Assembly (NCBI GenBank): GCA_965112735.1 | Contig: OZ218950.1 | Location: 682,001-746,000, forward strand | From: Phaeosaccion multiseriatum | Lineage: Eukaryota > Ochrophyta, other classes | Length of the DNA stretch: 64,000 nt | Direction: 5' to 3' | In this document: piece after piece, positions 1-12,222 of the stretch | How positions within the stretch are numbered: the first letter of the stretch is position 1 | Layout: each line of letters opens with the position of its first letter | The notes under the pieces: generated by a model | Databases searched by the model: none | Seen by the model: the letters and a program-made list of their open reading frames with translations, nothing else | What the model was told of the DNA's origin: nothing | Made by a program: the position numbers and the translations under genes

Positions 1-2073
1 GCCTCCGCCCACAACGCCCTCACACCAGACGGCACCCAGACCATCCACCAGAGCTCCGGAGTCAACCAAGGAGCACCAGAAGGGCCTCTCATGTTCGCAG
101 CCGCCATCCACCCAGTGCTGAAAGTTCAGAACACAGCCGACACCGCAGCGAACCGCCCCACCATCTCCGCCTACGCAGACGACCTCATGGACCAGCTGGA
201 ACCCGACGCACCCCTACAGACCTACGCCCCACGCCATGCCCATCTCCAAGCCCAATTCCGAGGCTTGGGCCTCGAGTTCAACGAGAGGAAAACGGTTTAC
301 CTCATGGGCAAAGGCAAGCAGCCAACACAGGCTGACAGGGACCACGCCCAACGGCAGGGCGCCACACTTGCCACCGAGGGTACCGTGGTAGCCGGCATCC
401 CCGTCGGCACGGAGGAGTACATCGAAGAGTACCTCCGCAACATCCTCGGCCAAGAAGACCCCAGGGGCTACCTCCAACTCGCCAAACACTGCAGCGAGTG
501 GGACAACACCCAGGCGGCCACCCTCGTCCTCCTCCAATGCCTCCCAGCCAGGCTCACACACCTGGCGAGAGCCATTGACCCCTCCATCTTCCGACGCGCC
601 CTCGGCAGCAGGGCAGACCGCACCAACAGAGCGACAATGGCCCACATCATGCGACTCCCCGATGCCCCCCTCTGGAGCAGGCCGCAGATGCACAAGAGGA
701 GCCATGGACGGAGACACAGCGCCTACAAATGCATACGGCACGGCGCTTCGGCGGCCTCGGCCTCACCAGCCTCCACGACATCGCCCCAGCAGCATACCTT
801 GGCAACAAGATGCTCACCCTCCCCCCTGCTCAGCCGCACCGCACGCCGGGAAGGCTCCCAAGAGAGCGCCCTACCGGACCAGCTGTTCACCAACGGAGCC
901 CTCAAGAGCGTCGCCGACAGCGTCAACCTCCTGCACGAGGAGGGGGTCCCTGAGGCCCCCCTCATCCAAGCAGTGGGTCAGGCACAGTTCGACGAGGCCC
1001 GCTCACGCGTACTCGAGCCGCCTGACCACCAAGCCCAGGACACAGCGCGACGCAACGTGCGCAGGAGCCATCAGGCAGGCCGTCAACCGACCCACGGCGT
1101 CCAGAAGGCCCTCACCACCTTCATCCACAAACGCCGCCATGAGGAGCTGACGCAGAGCATCGCCACCATCGACGTCACACCGGCAGAGGCACAGAGGGGA
1201 GAGGAGACACAGGAAATGGCAACAGCCCGACTCCACTCACAGCGAGGAAGGGGCGCCATGGCCTTCCTCGGAGCGCTCCCCCACGGCCACAACACCATGG
1301 CCCCCGCAGAATGGACCATGGCCCTTCGTCGCAACCTCGGTGTCAACACGCCATACGCGGACCCGCCCCCACCCTGCCTTGGCACAGGCTGCGCCCGCAC
1401 GGCAAGCACTACCCACGCCACCATCTGCCCCCGCACCGGCCTCCACAACCACACACACCACCTCCTCGTCAAGGCCTTCGGGAGGATGATGCACAGCGTG
1501 GGCATTGGAGGAGCACGTGTAGAGGACCAGACCTGCTTCGACGGCCCCACGGGCACCCGAGCAGGCCGAGACCTACGCATGGACCTGACCTATCCCGCAG
1601 GTAGCTTCCCGGGAGCGGACGCACCCCTGCGGAGAAACCTCCTCTGCGACATCACCGTCACCAACCCCACCGCCCCCACTCACGTGGGACGGGCCTCCAC
1701 CACGCCAGGCCACGCAGCAGCCGCCGCCGAAGAACGCAAGCGCACCCACTACCTGGGCAGTTTTCTGCCCGGGACTTCAACCCTGAAGTGCATTGCAATC
1801 GAGACGTACGGCAGACTGGGCCACCAAACGGACGAGCTCATCGAGGCGATGGCCATCCACAAGGCATCAAGAGGGCTCGGCCCCGCAGCGGCGGCAGCCA
1901 CGGGCCCCATCAAGGGCCTCCTGCGCCAACAACTGTCCCTCGCCCTTCAACGCGCCCTCTCACAGCGGGAGATCAGGTATGGCACCCTCCTTCGAGCCAC
2001 CATGACGCAGCACGAAGCAGCAGAAACCCTCGACTGGGGGCTCATGGGAGCCATCGACGGAGCGGCCGCCTGA
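1..2073 (+). pseudogene. ORF2 C-terminal part: reverse transcriptase / endonuclease (copy a)
   Basis: Reading starts mid-domain, about residue 894 of the intact ORF2 at 18928-23682. Visible are RT motif B (GVNQGAPEGPL), the catalytic YADD (residues beginning at base 172), a CCHC knuckle (C-x4-C-x7-H-x3-C) and the restriction-like endonuclease block with RMDL and CDITVTNP. Two C-runs differ from the intact copy: 6 instead of 7 C near 666, and 6 instead of 8 C near 821. Together they cost three bases, so the frame is lost and then regained. About 55 residues between the RT and endonuclease domains are therefore read in another frame. Frame disruption makes a functional product unlikely. Confidence 0.8.
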
Positions 2074-2397
2074 GGAGCAGGAGTACACCAGCCAGCAGAC
2101 AGCGAGACCATCAGCACACAGCATAGCAACCACAGTTAGTCACGCCTTGTCACCCGCACCACCCACAGTAGGCTAGTTCACATATCACCTCCACCACCTC
2201 ACTCCTTCCCACACCCCTTCATCTCCTCCTCCCCCCTTCACTCCCTTCCCATTCCCCATTATCCTCTACTCTACCACCCTTACCATCCTCTTCCCCTCCA
2301 CCTCACGCTCCATCAATACCACACATACACGCATCTACACATGGTTACAACTTACCTCGAGCGCTCCAATACTGAGCCCATAAGCTCTAATATACAT
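1..2397 (+). mobile_element. Retroelement copy a (3' part, cut by window edge)
   Basis: This is the 3' portion of the non-LTR retrotransposon, entering the window inside the reverse-transcriptase domain. It includes the rest of ORF2 and a 3' UTR of about 324 bp ending TAATATACAT. It is followed directly by the gene B target CTCGCACCCCTCAACAG. There is no poly-A tail. The left limit is the window edge, not a biological end. Confidence 0.9.
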
Positions 2398-2479
2398 CTC
2401 GCACCCCTCAACAGTACACCTCTTCACCACAGCTCCGTGGGCCTGGCAAAGTCCTCCTTGGATCCGATGCTTGTCGCAC
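2398..2479 (-). pseudogene. 82-bp fragment of gene B (one zinc-finger repeat) between copies a and b
   Basis: On the minus strand this codes one C-x4-C-x9-C-x2-H unit with linker (CDKHRIQGGLC..., then KRCTVEGCE). It is flanked on both sides by retroelement ends at the TCGCAC target. The same 82 bp recurs at 3428, 6494, 7523 and, minus its last base, at 31060. These spacers were therefore copied from one locus. Confidence 0.8.
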
Positions 2480-3427
2480 CACACACACCACCTCCTCGTC
2501 AAGGCCTTCGGGAGGATGATGCACAGCGTGGGCATTGGAGGAGCACGTGTAGAGGACCAGACCTGCTTCGACGGCCCCACGGGCACCCGAGCAGGCCGAG
2601 ACCTACGCATGGACCTGACCTATCCCGCAGGTAGCTTCCCGGGAGCGGACGCACCCCTGCGGAGAAACCTCCTCTGCGACATCACCGTCACCAACCCCAC
2701 CGCCCCCACTCACGTGGGACGGGCCTCCACCACGCCAGGCCACGCAGCAGCCGCCGCCGAAGAACGCAAGCGCACCCACTACCTGGGCAGTTTTCTGCCC
2801 GGGACTTCAACCCTGAAGTGCATTGCAATCGAGACGTACGGCAGACTGGGCCACCAAACGGACGAGCTCATCGAGGCGATGGCCATCCACAAGGCATCAA
2901 GAGGGCTCGGCCCCGCAGCGGCGGCAGCCACGGGCCCCATCAAGGGCCTCCTGCGCCAACAACTGTCCCTCGCCCTTCAACGCGCCCTCTCACAGCGGGA
3001 GATCAGGTATGGCACCCTCCTTCGAGCCACCATGACGCAGCACGAAGCAGCAGAAACCCTCGACTGGGGGCTCATGGGAGCCATCGACGGAGCGGCCGCC
3101 TGAGGAGCAGGAGTACACCAGCCAGCAGACAGCGAGACCATCAGCACACAGCATAGCAACCACAGTTAGTCACGCCTTGTCACCCGCACCACCCACAGTA
3201 GGCTAGTTCACATATCACCTCCACCACCTCACTCCTTCCCACACCCCTTCATCTCCTCCTCCCCCCTTCACTCCCTTCCCATTCCCCATTATCCTCTACT
3301 CTACCACCCTTACCATCCTCTTCCCCTCCACCTCACGCTCCATCAATACCACACATACACGCATCTACACATGGTTACAACTTACCTCGAGCGCTCCAAT
3401 ACTGAGCCCATAAGCTCTAATATACAT
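2480..3427 (+). mobile_element. Retroelement copy b, 5'-truncated (endonuclease + 3' UTR only)
   Basis: The copy begins at the codons for HTHHLLV, around residue 1378 of ORF2, just after the CCHC knuckle. It retains the restriction-like endonuclease region and the complete 3' UTR. The open frame 2471-3103 starts in the flanking target and encodes 210 residues ending with the normal ORF2 terminus. It lacks the reverse transcriptase and so cannot be autonomous. The 5' junction follows GTCGCAC, with a few bases of CA-rich microhomology. Confidence 0.85.
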
Positions 3428-3509
3428 CTCGCACCCCTCAACAGTACACCTCTTCACCACAGCTCCGTGGGCCTGGCAAAGTCCTCCTTGGATCCGATGC
3501 TTGTCGCAC
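3428..3509 (-). pseudogene. 82-bp gene B fragment between copies b and c
   Basis: This matches the fragment at 2398-2479: one zinc-finger repeat of gene B in antisense orientation to the element. It ends at the GTCGCAC target. Confidence 0.78.
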
Positions 3510-6170
3510 CACACAGGTGCAGGAGCACCCCGAGAATGGCAACGACGTCACCAGAGAGGAGATCAGCACAGCCATGCTGCTGACCTACCGGAGGGTCAAC
3601 TTCTGGAAGGGCCAAGGAGCAGACGGGCGCAGGGCGAGCCACGTCAAGTACCCCCGGACAGCCCCCAGGAGTACGCAATCGTGGAGGCTCTGACTGACAC
3701 CTACGAGCTGCTCCGAACGGGGGACACTCCACTGCCTCCACAGCTCGCCAAACGGTGGTTCAGCACCAGCGCCGCAGCCCTCGGCGAGAAAGCGCGTCCT
3801 GTGACATCCCCCAACCTCTACCGCAGCCTCGTGGAGAGCTGTCACATGAAGCTCATCGCGGACAGGGTGGGCCCAGAGCTCAGAAGCGCAGGACAGCTAG
3901 CGGTAGCGGTCAGAGGCGGAGGGGAAACACACGCCGCAGCAGCCCAGCTAGCGCACGATGCCGGCAAAACCGTCGTGCTGCATGACATCACCAAGGCCTA
4001 CACCCGCGTGTCGCGTGCCAGAGGCGTCCTAGCCTCAGGAGCACTCCCTACCATCGACCCAGCAGGCATCAACTACGCCATCGCCAGCCTCTCCCACGCC
4101 TCCGCCCACAACGCCCTCACACCAGACGGCACCCAGACCATCCACCAGAGCTCCGGAGTCAACCAAGGAGCACCAGAAGGGCCTCTCATGTTCGCAGCCG
4201 CCATCCACCCAGTGCTGAAAGTTCAGAACACAGCCGACACCGCAGCGAACCGCCCCACCATCTCCGCCTACGCAGACGACCTCATGGACCAGCTGGAACC
4301 CGACGCACCCCTACAGACCTACGCCCCACGCCATGCCCATCTCCAAGCCCAATTCCGAGGCTTGGGCCTCGAGTTCAACGAGAGGAAAACGGTTTACCTC
4401 ATGGGCAAAGGCAAGCAGCCAACACAGGCTGACAGGGACCACGCCCAACGGCAGGGCGCCACACTTGCCACCGAGGGTACCGTGGTAGCCGGCATCCCCG
4501 TCGGCACGGAGGAGTACATCGAAGAGTACCTCCGCAACATCCTCGGCCAAGAAGACCCCAGGGGCTACCTCCAACTCGCCAAACACTGCAGCGAGTGGGA
4601 CAACACCCAGGCGGCCACCCTCGTCCTCCTCCAATGCCTCCCAGCCAGGCTCACACACCTGGCGAGAGCCATTGACCCCTCCATCTTCCGACGCGCCCTC
4701 GGCAGCAGGGCAGACCGCACCAACAGAGCGACAATGGCCCACATCATGCGACTCCCCGATGCCCCCCTCTGGAGCAGGCCGCAGATGCACAAGAGGAGCC
4801 ATGGACGGAGACACAGCGCCTACAAATGCATACGGCACGGCGCTTCGGCGGCCTCGGCCTCACCAGCCTCCACGACATCGCCCCAGCAGCATACCTTGGC
4901 AACAAGATGCTCACCCTCCCCCCTGCTCAGCCGCACCGCACGCCGGGAAGGCTCCCAAGAGAGCGCCCTACCGGACCAGCTGTTCACCAACGGAGCCCTC
5001 AAGAGCGTCGCCGACAGCGTCAACCTCCTGCACGAGGAGGGGGTCCCTGAGGCCCCCCTCATCCAAGCAGTGGGTCAGGCACAGTTCGACGAGGCCCGCT
5101 CACGCGTACTCGAGCCGCCTGACCACCAAGCCCAGGACACAGCGCGACGCAACGTGCGCAGGAGCCATCAGGCAGGCCGTCAACCGACCCACGGCGTCCA
5201 GAAGGCCCTCACCACCTTCATCCACAAACGCCGCCATGAGGAGCTGACGCAGAGCATCGCCACCATCGACGTCACACCGGCAGAGGCACAGAGGGGAGAG
5301 GAGACACAGGAAATGGCAACAGCCCGACTCCACTCACAGCGAGGAAGGGGCGCCATGGCCTTCCTCGGAGCGCTCCCCCACGGCCACAACACCATGGCCC
5401 CCGCAGAATGGACCATGGCCCTTCGTCGCAACCTCGGTGTCAACACGCCATACGCGGACCCGCCCCCACCCTGCCTTGGCACAGGCTGCGCCCGCACGGC
5501 AAGCACTACCCACGCCACCATCTGCCCCCGCACCGGCCTCCACAACCACACACACCACCTCCTCGTCAAGGCCTTCGGGAGGATGATGCACAGCGTGGGC
5601 ATTGGAGGAGCACGTGTAGAGGACCAGACCTGCTTCGACGGCCCCACGGGCACCCGAGCAGGCCGAGACCTACGCATGGACCTGACCTATCCCGCAGGTA
5701 GCTTCCCGGGAGCGGACGCACCCCTGCGGAGAAACCTCCTCTGCGACATCACCGTCACCAACCCCACCGCCCCCACTCACGTGGGACGGGCCTCCACCAC
5801 GCCAGGCCACGCAGCAGCCGCCGCCGAAGAACGCAAGCGCACCCACTACCTGGGCAGTTTTCTGCCCGGGACTTCAACCCTGAAGTGCATTGCAATCGAG
5901 ACGTACGGCAGACTGGGCCACCAAACGGACGAGCTCATCGAGGCGATGGCCATCCACAAGGCATCAAGAGGGCTCGGCCCCGCAGCGGCGGCAGCCACGG
6001 GCCCCATCAAGGGCCTCCTGCGCCAACAACTGTCCCTCGCCCTTCAACGCGCCCTCTCACAGCGGGAGATCAGGTATGGCACCCTCCTTCGAGCCACCAT
6101 GACGCAGCACGAAGCAGCAGAAACCCTCGACTGGGGGCTCATGGGAGCCATCGACGGAGCGGCCGCCTGA
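3510..6170 (+). pseudogene. ORF2 fragment, reverse transcriptase / endonuclease (copy c)
   Basis: The fragment has a nearly full RT domain (motif A HDITKAYTRV, motif B GVNQGAPEGPL, motif C YADD), the CCHC knuckle and the restriction-like endonuclease. A C-run at 3651-3655 is one base short of the intact copies. The first ~47 codons are therefore out of frame with the rest, and the visible open frame (from 3501) begins with unrelated residues. Paired C-run shifts before the endonuclease region are as in copy a. Confidence 0.8.
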
Positions 6171-6493
6171 GGAGCAGGAGTACACCAGCCAGCAGACAGC
6201 GAGACCATCAGCACACAGCATAGCAACCACAGTTAGTCACGCCTTGTCACCCGCACCACCCACAGTAGGCTAGTTCACATATCACCTCCACCACCTCACT
6301 CCTTCCCACACCCCTTCATCTCCTCCTCCCCCTTCACTCCCTTCCCATTCCCCATTATCCTCTACTCTACCACCCTTACCATCCTCTTCCCCTCCACCTC
6401 ACGCTCCATCAATACCACACATACACGCATCTACACATGGTTACAACTTACCTCGAGCGCTCCAATACTGAGCCCATAAGCTCTAATATACAT
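3510..6493 (+). mobile_element. Retroelement copy c, 5'-truncated (RT + endonuclease)
   Basis: Copy c begins near ORF2 residue 699 (QVQEHPENG) and runs to the standard 3' end TATACAT. Between target and element lie a few CACACA bases that are not in the element at this point. The same bases are found in copies b, d and e, which suggests the truncation junctions are related. The 3' flank is CTCGCACCCCTC, the gene B target. Confidence 0.87.
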
Positions 6494-6575
6494 CTCGCAC
6501 CCCTCAACAGTACACCTCTTCACCACAGCTCCGTGGGCCTGGCAAAGTCCTCCTTGGATCCGATGCTTGTCGCAC
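6494..6575 (-). pseudogene. 82-bp gene B fragment between copies c and d
   Basis: This is the same single finger-repeat fragment as at 2398-2479, bounded by element ends at the TCGCAC target. Confidence 0.78.
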
Positions 6576-7522
6576 CACACACACCACCTCCTCGTCAAGG
6601 CCTTCGGGAGGATGATGCACAGCGTGGGCATTGGAGGAGCACGTGTAGAGGACCAGACCTGCTTCGACGGCCCCACGGGCACCCGAGCAGGCCGAGACCT
6701 ACGCATGGACCTGACCTATCCCGCAGGTAGCTTCCCGGGAGCGGACGCACCCCTGCGGAGAAACCTCCTCTGCGACATCACCGTCACCAACCCCACCGCC
6801 CCCACTCACGTGGGACGGGCCTCCACCACGCCAGGCCACGCAGCAGCCGCCGCCGAAGAACGCAAGCGCACCCACTACCTGGGCAGTTTTCTGCCCGGGA
6901 CTTCAACCCTGAAGTGCATTGCAATCGAGACGTACGGCAGACTGGGCCACCAAACGGACGAGCTCATCGAGGCGATGGCCATCCACAAGGCATCAAGAGG
7001 GCTCGGCCCCGCAGCGGCGGCAGCCACGGGCCCCATCAAGGGCCTCCTGCGCCAACAACTGTCCCTCGCCCTTCAACGCGCCCTCTCACAGCGGGAGATC
7101 AGGTATGGCACCCTCCTTCGAGCCACCATGACGCAGCACGAAGCAGCAGAAACCCTCGACTGGGGGCTCATGGGAGCCATCGACGGAGCGGCCGCCTGAG
7201 GAGCAGGAGTACACCAGCCAGCAGACAGCGAGACCATCAGCACACAGCATAGCAACCACAGTTAGTCACGCCTTGTCACCCGCACCACCCACAGTAGGCT
7301 AGTTCACATATCACCTCCACCACCTCACTCCTTCCCACACCCCTTCATCTCCTCCTCCCCCTTCACTCCCTTCCCATTCCCCATTATCCTCTACTCTACC
7401 ACCCTTACCATCCTCTTCCCCTCCACCTCACGCTCCATCAATACCACACATACACGCATCTACACATGGTTACAACTTACCTCGAGCGCTCCAATACTGA
7501 GCCCATAAGCTCTAATATACAT
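6576..7522 (+). mobile_element. Retroelement copy d, 5'-truncated (duplicate of copy b)
   Basis: The 5' junction and content are the same as copy b, offset by 4096 bp: endonuclease region plus 3' UTR. An open frame at 6567-7199 encodes the ORF2 terminus (210 residues). The 3' UTR has one C fewer than copy b in a C-run near 6330/7350. Confidence 0.85.
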
Positions 7523-7604
7523 CTCGCACCCCTCAACAGTACACCTCTTCACCACAGCTCCGTGGGCCTGGCAAAGTCCTCCTTGGATCCGATGCTTGTC
7601 GCAC
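7523..7604 (-). pseudogene. 82-bp gene B fragment between copies d and e
   Basis: Single finger-repeat fragment as above, with retroelement ends on both sides. Confidence 0.78.
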
Positions 7605-10266
7605 CACACAGGTGCAGGAGCACCCCGAGAATGGCAACGACGTCACCAGAGAGGAGATCAGCACAGCCATGCTGCTGACCTACCGGAGGGTCAACTTCTG
7701 GAAGGGCCAAGGAGCAGACGGGCGCAGGGCGAGCCACGTCAAGTACCCCCGGACAGCCCCCAGGAGTACGCAATCGTGGAGGCTCTGACTGACACCTACG
7801 AGCTGCTCCGAACGGGGGACACTCCACTGCCTCCACAGCTCGCCAAACGGTGGTTCAGCACCAGCGCCGCAGCCCTCGGCGAGAAAGCGCGTCCTGTGAC
7901 ATCCCCCAACCTCTACCGCAGCCTCGTGGAGAGCTGTCACATGAAGCTCATCGCGGACAGGGTGGGCCCAGAGCTCAGAAGCGCAGGACAGCTAGCGGTA
8001 GCGGTCAGAGGCGGAGGGGAAACACACGCCGCAGCAGCCCAGCTAGCGCACGATGCCGGCAAAACCGTCGTGCTGCATGACATCACCAAGGCCTACACCC
8101 GCGTGTCGCGTGCCAGAGGCGTCCTAGCCTCAGGAGCACTCCCTACCATCGACCCAGCAGGCATCAACTACGCCATCGCCAGCCTCTCCCACGCCTCCGC
8201 CCACAACGCCCTCACACCAGACGGCACCCAGACCATCCACCAGAGCTCCGGAGTCAACCAAGGAGCACCAGAAGGGCCTCTCATGTTCGCAGCCGCCATC
8301 CACCCAGTGCTGAAAGTTCAGAACACAGCCGACACCGCAGCGAACCGCCCCACCATCTCCGCCTACGCAGACGACCTCATGGACCAGCTGGAACCCGACG
8401 CACCCCTACAGACCTACGCCCCACGCCATGCCCATCTCCAAGCCCAATTCCGAGGCTTGGGCCTCGAGTTCAACGAGAGGAAAACGGTTTACCTCATGGG
8501 CAAAGGCAAGCAGCCAACACAGGCTGACAGGGACCACGCCCAACGGCAGGGCGCCACACTTGCCACCGAGGGTACCGTGGTAGCCGGCATCCCCGTCGGC
8601 ACGGAGGAGTACATCGAAGAGTACCTCCGCAACATCCTCGGCCAAGAAGACCCCAGGGGCTACCTCCAACTCGCCAAACACTGCAGCGAGTGGGACAACA
8701 CCCAGGCGGCCACCCTCGTCCTCCTCCAATGCCTCCCAGCCAGGCTCACACACCTGGCGAGAGCCATTGACCCCTCCATCTTCCGACGCGCCCTCGGCAG
8801 CAGGGCAGACCGCACCAACAGAGCGACAATGGCCCACATCATGCGACTCCCCGATGCCCCCCTCTGGAGCAGGCCGCAGATGCACAAGAGGAGCCATGGA
8901 CGGAGACACAGCGCCTACAAATGCATACGGCACGGCGCTTCGGCGGCCTCGGCCTCACCAGCCTCCACGACATCGCCCCAGCAGCATACCTTGGCAACAA
9001 GATGCTCACCCTCCCCCCCTGCTCAGCCGCACCGCACGCCGGGAAGGCTCCCAAGAGAGCGCCCTACCGGACCAGCTGTTCACCAACGGAGCCCTCAAGA
9101 GCGTCGCCGACAGCGTCAACCTCCTGCACGAGGAGGGGGTCCCTGAGGCCCCCCTCATCCAAGCAGTGGGTCAGGCACAGTTCGACGAGGCCCGCTCACG
9201 CGTACTCGAGCCGCCTGACCACCAAGCCCAGGACACAGCGCGACGCAACGTGCGCAGGAGCCATCAGGCAGGCCGTCAACCGACCCACGGCGTCCAGAAG
9301 GCCCTCACCACCTTCATCCACAAACGCCGCCATGAGGAGCTGACGCAGAGCATCGCCACCATCGACGTCACACCGGCAGAGGCACAGAGGGGAGAGGAGA
9401 CACAGGAAATGGCAACAGCCCGACTCCACTCACAGCGAGGAAGGGGCGCCATGGCCTTCCTCGGAGCGCTCCCCCACGGCCACAACACCATGGCCCCCGC
9501 AGAATGGACCATGGCCCTTCGTCGCAACCTCGGTGTCAACACGCCATACGCGGACCCGCCCCCACCCTGCCTTGGCACAGGCTGCGCCCGCACGGCAAGC
9601 ACTACCCACGCCACCATCTGCCCCCGCACCGGCCTCCACAACCACACACACCACCTCCTCGTCAAGGCCTTCGGGAGGATGATGCACAGCGTGGGCATTG
9701 GAGGAGCACGTGTAGAGGACCAGACCTGCTTCGACGGCCCCACGGGCACCCGAGCAGGCCGAGACCTACGCATGGACCTGACCTATCCCGCAGGTAGCTT
9801 CCCGGGAGCGGACGCACCCCTGCGGAGAAACCTCCTCTGCGACATCACCGTCACCAACCCCACCGCCCCCACTCACGTGGGACGGGCCTCCACCACGCCA
9901 GGCCACGCAGCAGCCGCCGCCGAAGAACGCAAGCGCACCCACTACCTGGGCAGTTTTCTGCCCGGGACTTCAACCCTGAAGTGCATTGCAATCGAGACGT
10001 ACGGCAGACTGGGCCACCAAACGGACGAGCTCATCGAGGCGATGGCCATCCACAAGGCATCAAGAGGGCTCGGCCCCGCAGCGGCGGCAGCCACGGGCCC
10101 CATCAAGGGCCTCCTGCGCCAACAACTGTCCCTCGCCCTTCAACGCGCCCTCTCACAGCGGGAGATCAGGTATGGCACCCTCCTTCGAGCCACCATGACG
10201 CAGCACGAAGCAGCAGAAACCCTCGACTGGGGGCTCATGGGAGCCATCGACGGAGCGGCCGCCTGA
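7605..10266 (+). pseudogene. ORF2 fragment with uncompensated frameshift (copy e)
   Basis: RT motifs A, B and YADD are present. C-runs are short by one base near 7751 (shared with copy c), by one near 8863 and by one near 9013. The last two do not add up to a whole codon, so RT and endonuclease parts lie in different frames. The endonuclease part closes with the usual ORF2 terminus at 10266. Confidence 0.75.
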
Positions 10267-10590
10267 GGAGCAGGAGTACACCAGCCAGCAGACAGCGAGA
10301 CCATCAGCACACAGCATAGCAACCACAGTTAGTCACGCCTTGTCACCCGCACCACCCACAGTAGGCTAGTTCACATATCACCTCCACCACCTCACTCCTT
10401 CCCACACCCCTTCATCTCCTCCTCCCCCCTTCACTCCCTTCCCATTCCCCATTATCCTCTACTCTACCACCCTTACCATCCTCTTCCCCTCCACCTCACG
10501 CTCCATCAATACCACACATACACGCATCTACACATGGTTACAACTTACCTCGAGCGCTCCAATACTGAGCCCATAAGCTCTAATATACAT
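7605..10590 (+). mobile_element. Retroelement copy e, 5'-truncated (duplicate of copy c)
   Basis: The 5' junction is the same as copy c. The 3' flank differs from copies a to d: the element end TATACAT is followed by GTCGCAC and then directly by copy f. Here an element end abuts the next copy across only seven bases of target. ORF2 is split. The frame 7596-9146 carries the RT domain and stops after a C-run of 7 (intact copy 8) near 9013. The endonuclease continues in another frame to 10266. Confidence 0.86.
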
Positions 10591-10597
10591 GTCGCAC

Positions 10598-11545
10598 CAC
10601 ACACACCACCTCCTCGTCAAGGCCTTCGGGAGGATGATGCACAGCGTGGGCATTGGAGGAGCACGTGTAGAGGACCAGACCTGCTTCGACGGCCCCACGG
10701 GCACCCGAGCAGGCCGAGACCTACGCATGGACCTGACCTATCCCGCAGGTAGCTTCCCGGGAGCGGACGCACCCCTGCGGAGAAACCTCCTCTGCGACAT
10801 CACCGTCACCAACCCCACCGCCCCCACTCACGTGGGACGGGCCTCCACCACGCCAGGCCACGCAGCAGCCGCCGCCGAAGAACGCAAGCGCACCCACTAC
10901 CTGGGCAGTTTTCTGCCCGGGACTTCAACCCTGAAGTGCATTGCAATCGAGACGTACGGCAGACTGGGCCACCAAACGGACGAGCTCATCGAGGCGATGG
11001 CCATCCACAAGGCATCAAGAGGGCTCGGCCCCGCAGCGGCGGCAGCCACGGGCCCCATCAAGGGCCTCCTGCGCCAACAACTGTCCCTCGCCCTTCAACG
11101 CGCCCTCTCACAGCGGGAGATCAGGTATGGCACCCTCCTTCGAGCCACCATGACGCAGCACGAAGCAGCAGAAACCCTCGACTGGGGGCTCATGGGAGCC
11201 ATCGACGGAGCGGCCGCCTGAGGAGCAGGAGTACACCAGCCAGCAGACAGCGAGACCATCAGCACACAGCATAGCAACCACAGTTAGTCACGCCTTGTCA
11301 CCCGCACCACCCACAGTAGGCTAGTTCACATATCACCTCCACCACCTCACTCCTTCCCACACCCCTTCATCTCCTCCTCCCCCCTTCACTCCCTTCCCAT
11401 TCCCCATTATCCTCTACTCTACCACCCTTACCATCCTCTTCCCCTCCACCTCACGCTCCATCAATACCACACATACACGCATCTACACATGGTTACAACT
11501 TACCTCGAGCGCACCAATACTGAGCCCATAAGCTCTAATATACAT
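10598..11545 (+). mobile_element. Retroelement copy f, 5'-truncated (endonuclease + 3' UTR)
   Basis: The start point is the same as copies b and d. The copy carries the ORF2 terminus (frame 10589-11221) and the 3' UTR, ending TATACAT at 11545. The next bases are GTCGCACCCCTCAACAG of a gene B unit that continues to its start codon at 11728. This is the junction that ties the truncated array to the host cassette array. Confidence 0.87.
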
Positions 11546-11728
11546 GTCGCACCCCTCAACAGTACACCTCTTCCGCACAGCTCCATGGGCCTGGCAAAGT
11601 CCTCCCTGCTTCGGGTACTTGTCGCACCCCTCAACAGTACACCTCTTCACCACAGCTCCATGGCCCTTGCAAAGTCCTCCCTGTCGCGACTGCTTCTCGC
11701 ACCCCTCAACAGTACATCTCTTCCGCAT
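11546..11728 (-). pseudogene. Gene B, unit 1: N-terminal fragment cut by retroelement
   Basis: The minus-strand ATG at 11728-11726 opens a frame beginning MRKRCTVEGC. It runs through two complete C-x4-C-x9-C-x2-H repeats and into a third, and then reads into the 3' end of copy f. There it gains a foreign tail starting MYIRAYGLS and stops at 11483. This ATG is at the conserved start position of the other B units. The rest of this gene lies beyond the truncated array or outside the window. Confidence 0.8.
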
Positions 11729-12222
11729 TCTCACAACTCCGCGCCCTTCAAACAATCCTCCTTGCATCTCCTTCGCGTTTCTTCAAAAGAATACAAGTGC
11801 TCCCCCGTGGACAAGAAGGCTCTTACAGCCCTTCCTTCACTGTCTGTCGTGGTCAAGAGAAGAGAGAGAAGTTGAATGTATATGTGCCAAGTTCAAGGCC
11901 TCCAACCCGCGCATCGGCTGAAGACAAAGGAGGATAGATCCCCTTGCGTCCAGCCCAAGTCTTGGAGAAGAGGAGGAGAGAAGGTTGTAAAAGAGGATAA
12001 TCAAAAGAGGGAAGAGAGGGGAAGATATTTCTTGAGGGAGAGAAACAAAAAAAAAAATGAAGGCGCTTAGATGCGTATTGGATCTGGACGAGGAGCCCAG
12101 CTCGGAGTCCCACAGAGCTCCCCCCCGCAAACACTCTCCGAGGGGTTCGGGGCTTTACGAGGCCCAAAGACTGAGGACGATACAACGCTTGCCTTGTGTC
12201 AAGAACAAGAGCTTCCTCACGA
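11729..12222 (-). promoter_or_regulatory. Gene A to gene B intergenic spacer (presumed B 5' region)
   Basis: About 0.5 kb lies between the stop of gene A (12223) and the start of gene B (11728) on the minus strand. It is conserved in every cassette. It contains a long pyrimidine-rich stretch on the minus strand (11960-12050) and a short frame ending near 11760 that is not continuous with B. No promoter motif could be assigned; a promoter is inferred from position only. Confidence 0.4.

Larger units (their letters stand above)
1..11545 (+). repeat. Tandem array of truncated retroelement copies, period about 4.1 kb
   Basis: The left end is built from alternating long and short 5'-truncated copies of the same retrotransposon (called a to f here). 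Equivalent points recur at offsets of about 4095-4097 bp, for example the 3' UTR at 2341 and 6437, and the reverse-transcriptase region at 214, 4311 and 8406. Four of the five internal junctions carry the same 82-bp piece of host gene B. The e-f junction has only the 7-bp target GTCGCAC. Repeat copies are nearly identical, so the array formed recently by unequal exchange or segmental duplication, or is an assembly artefact. Confidence 0.85.
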
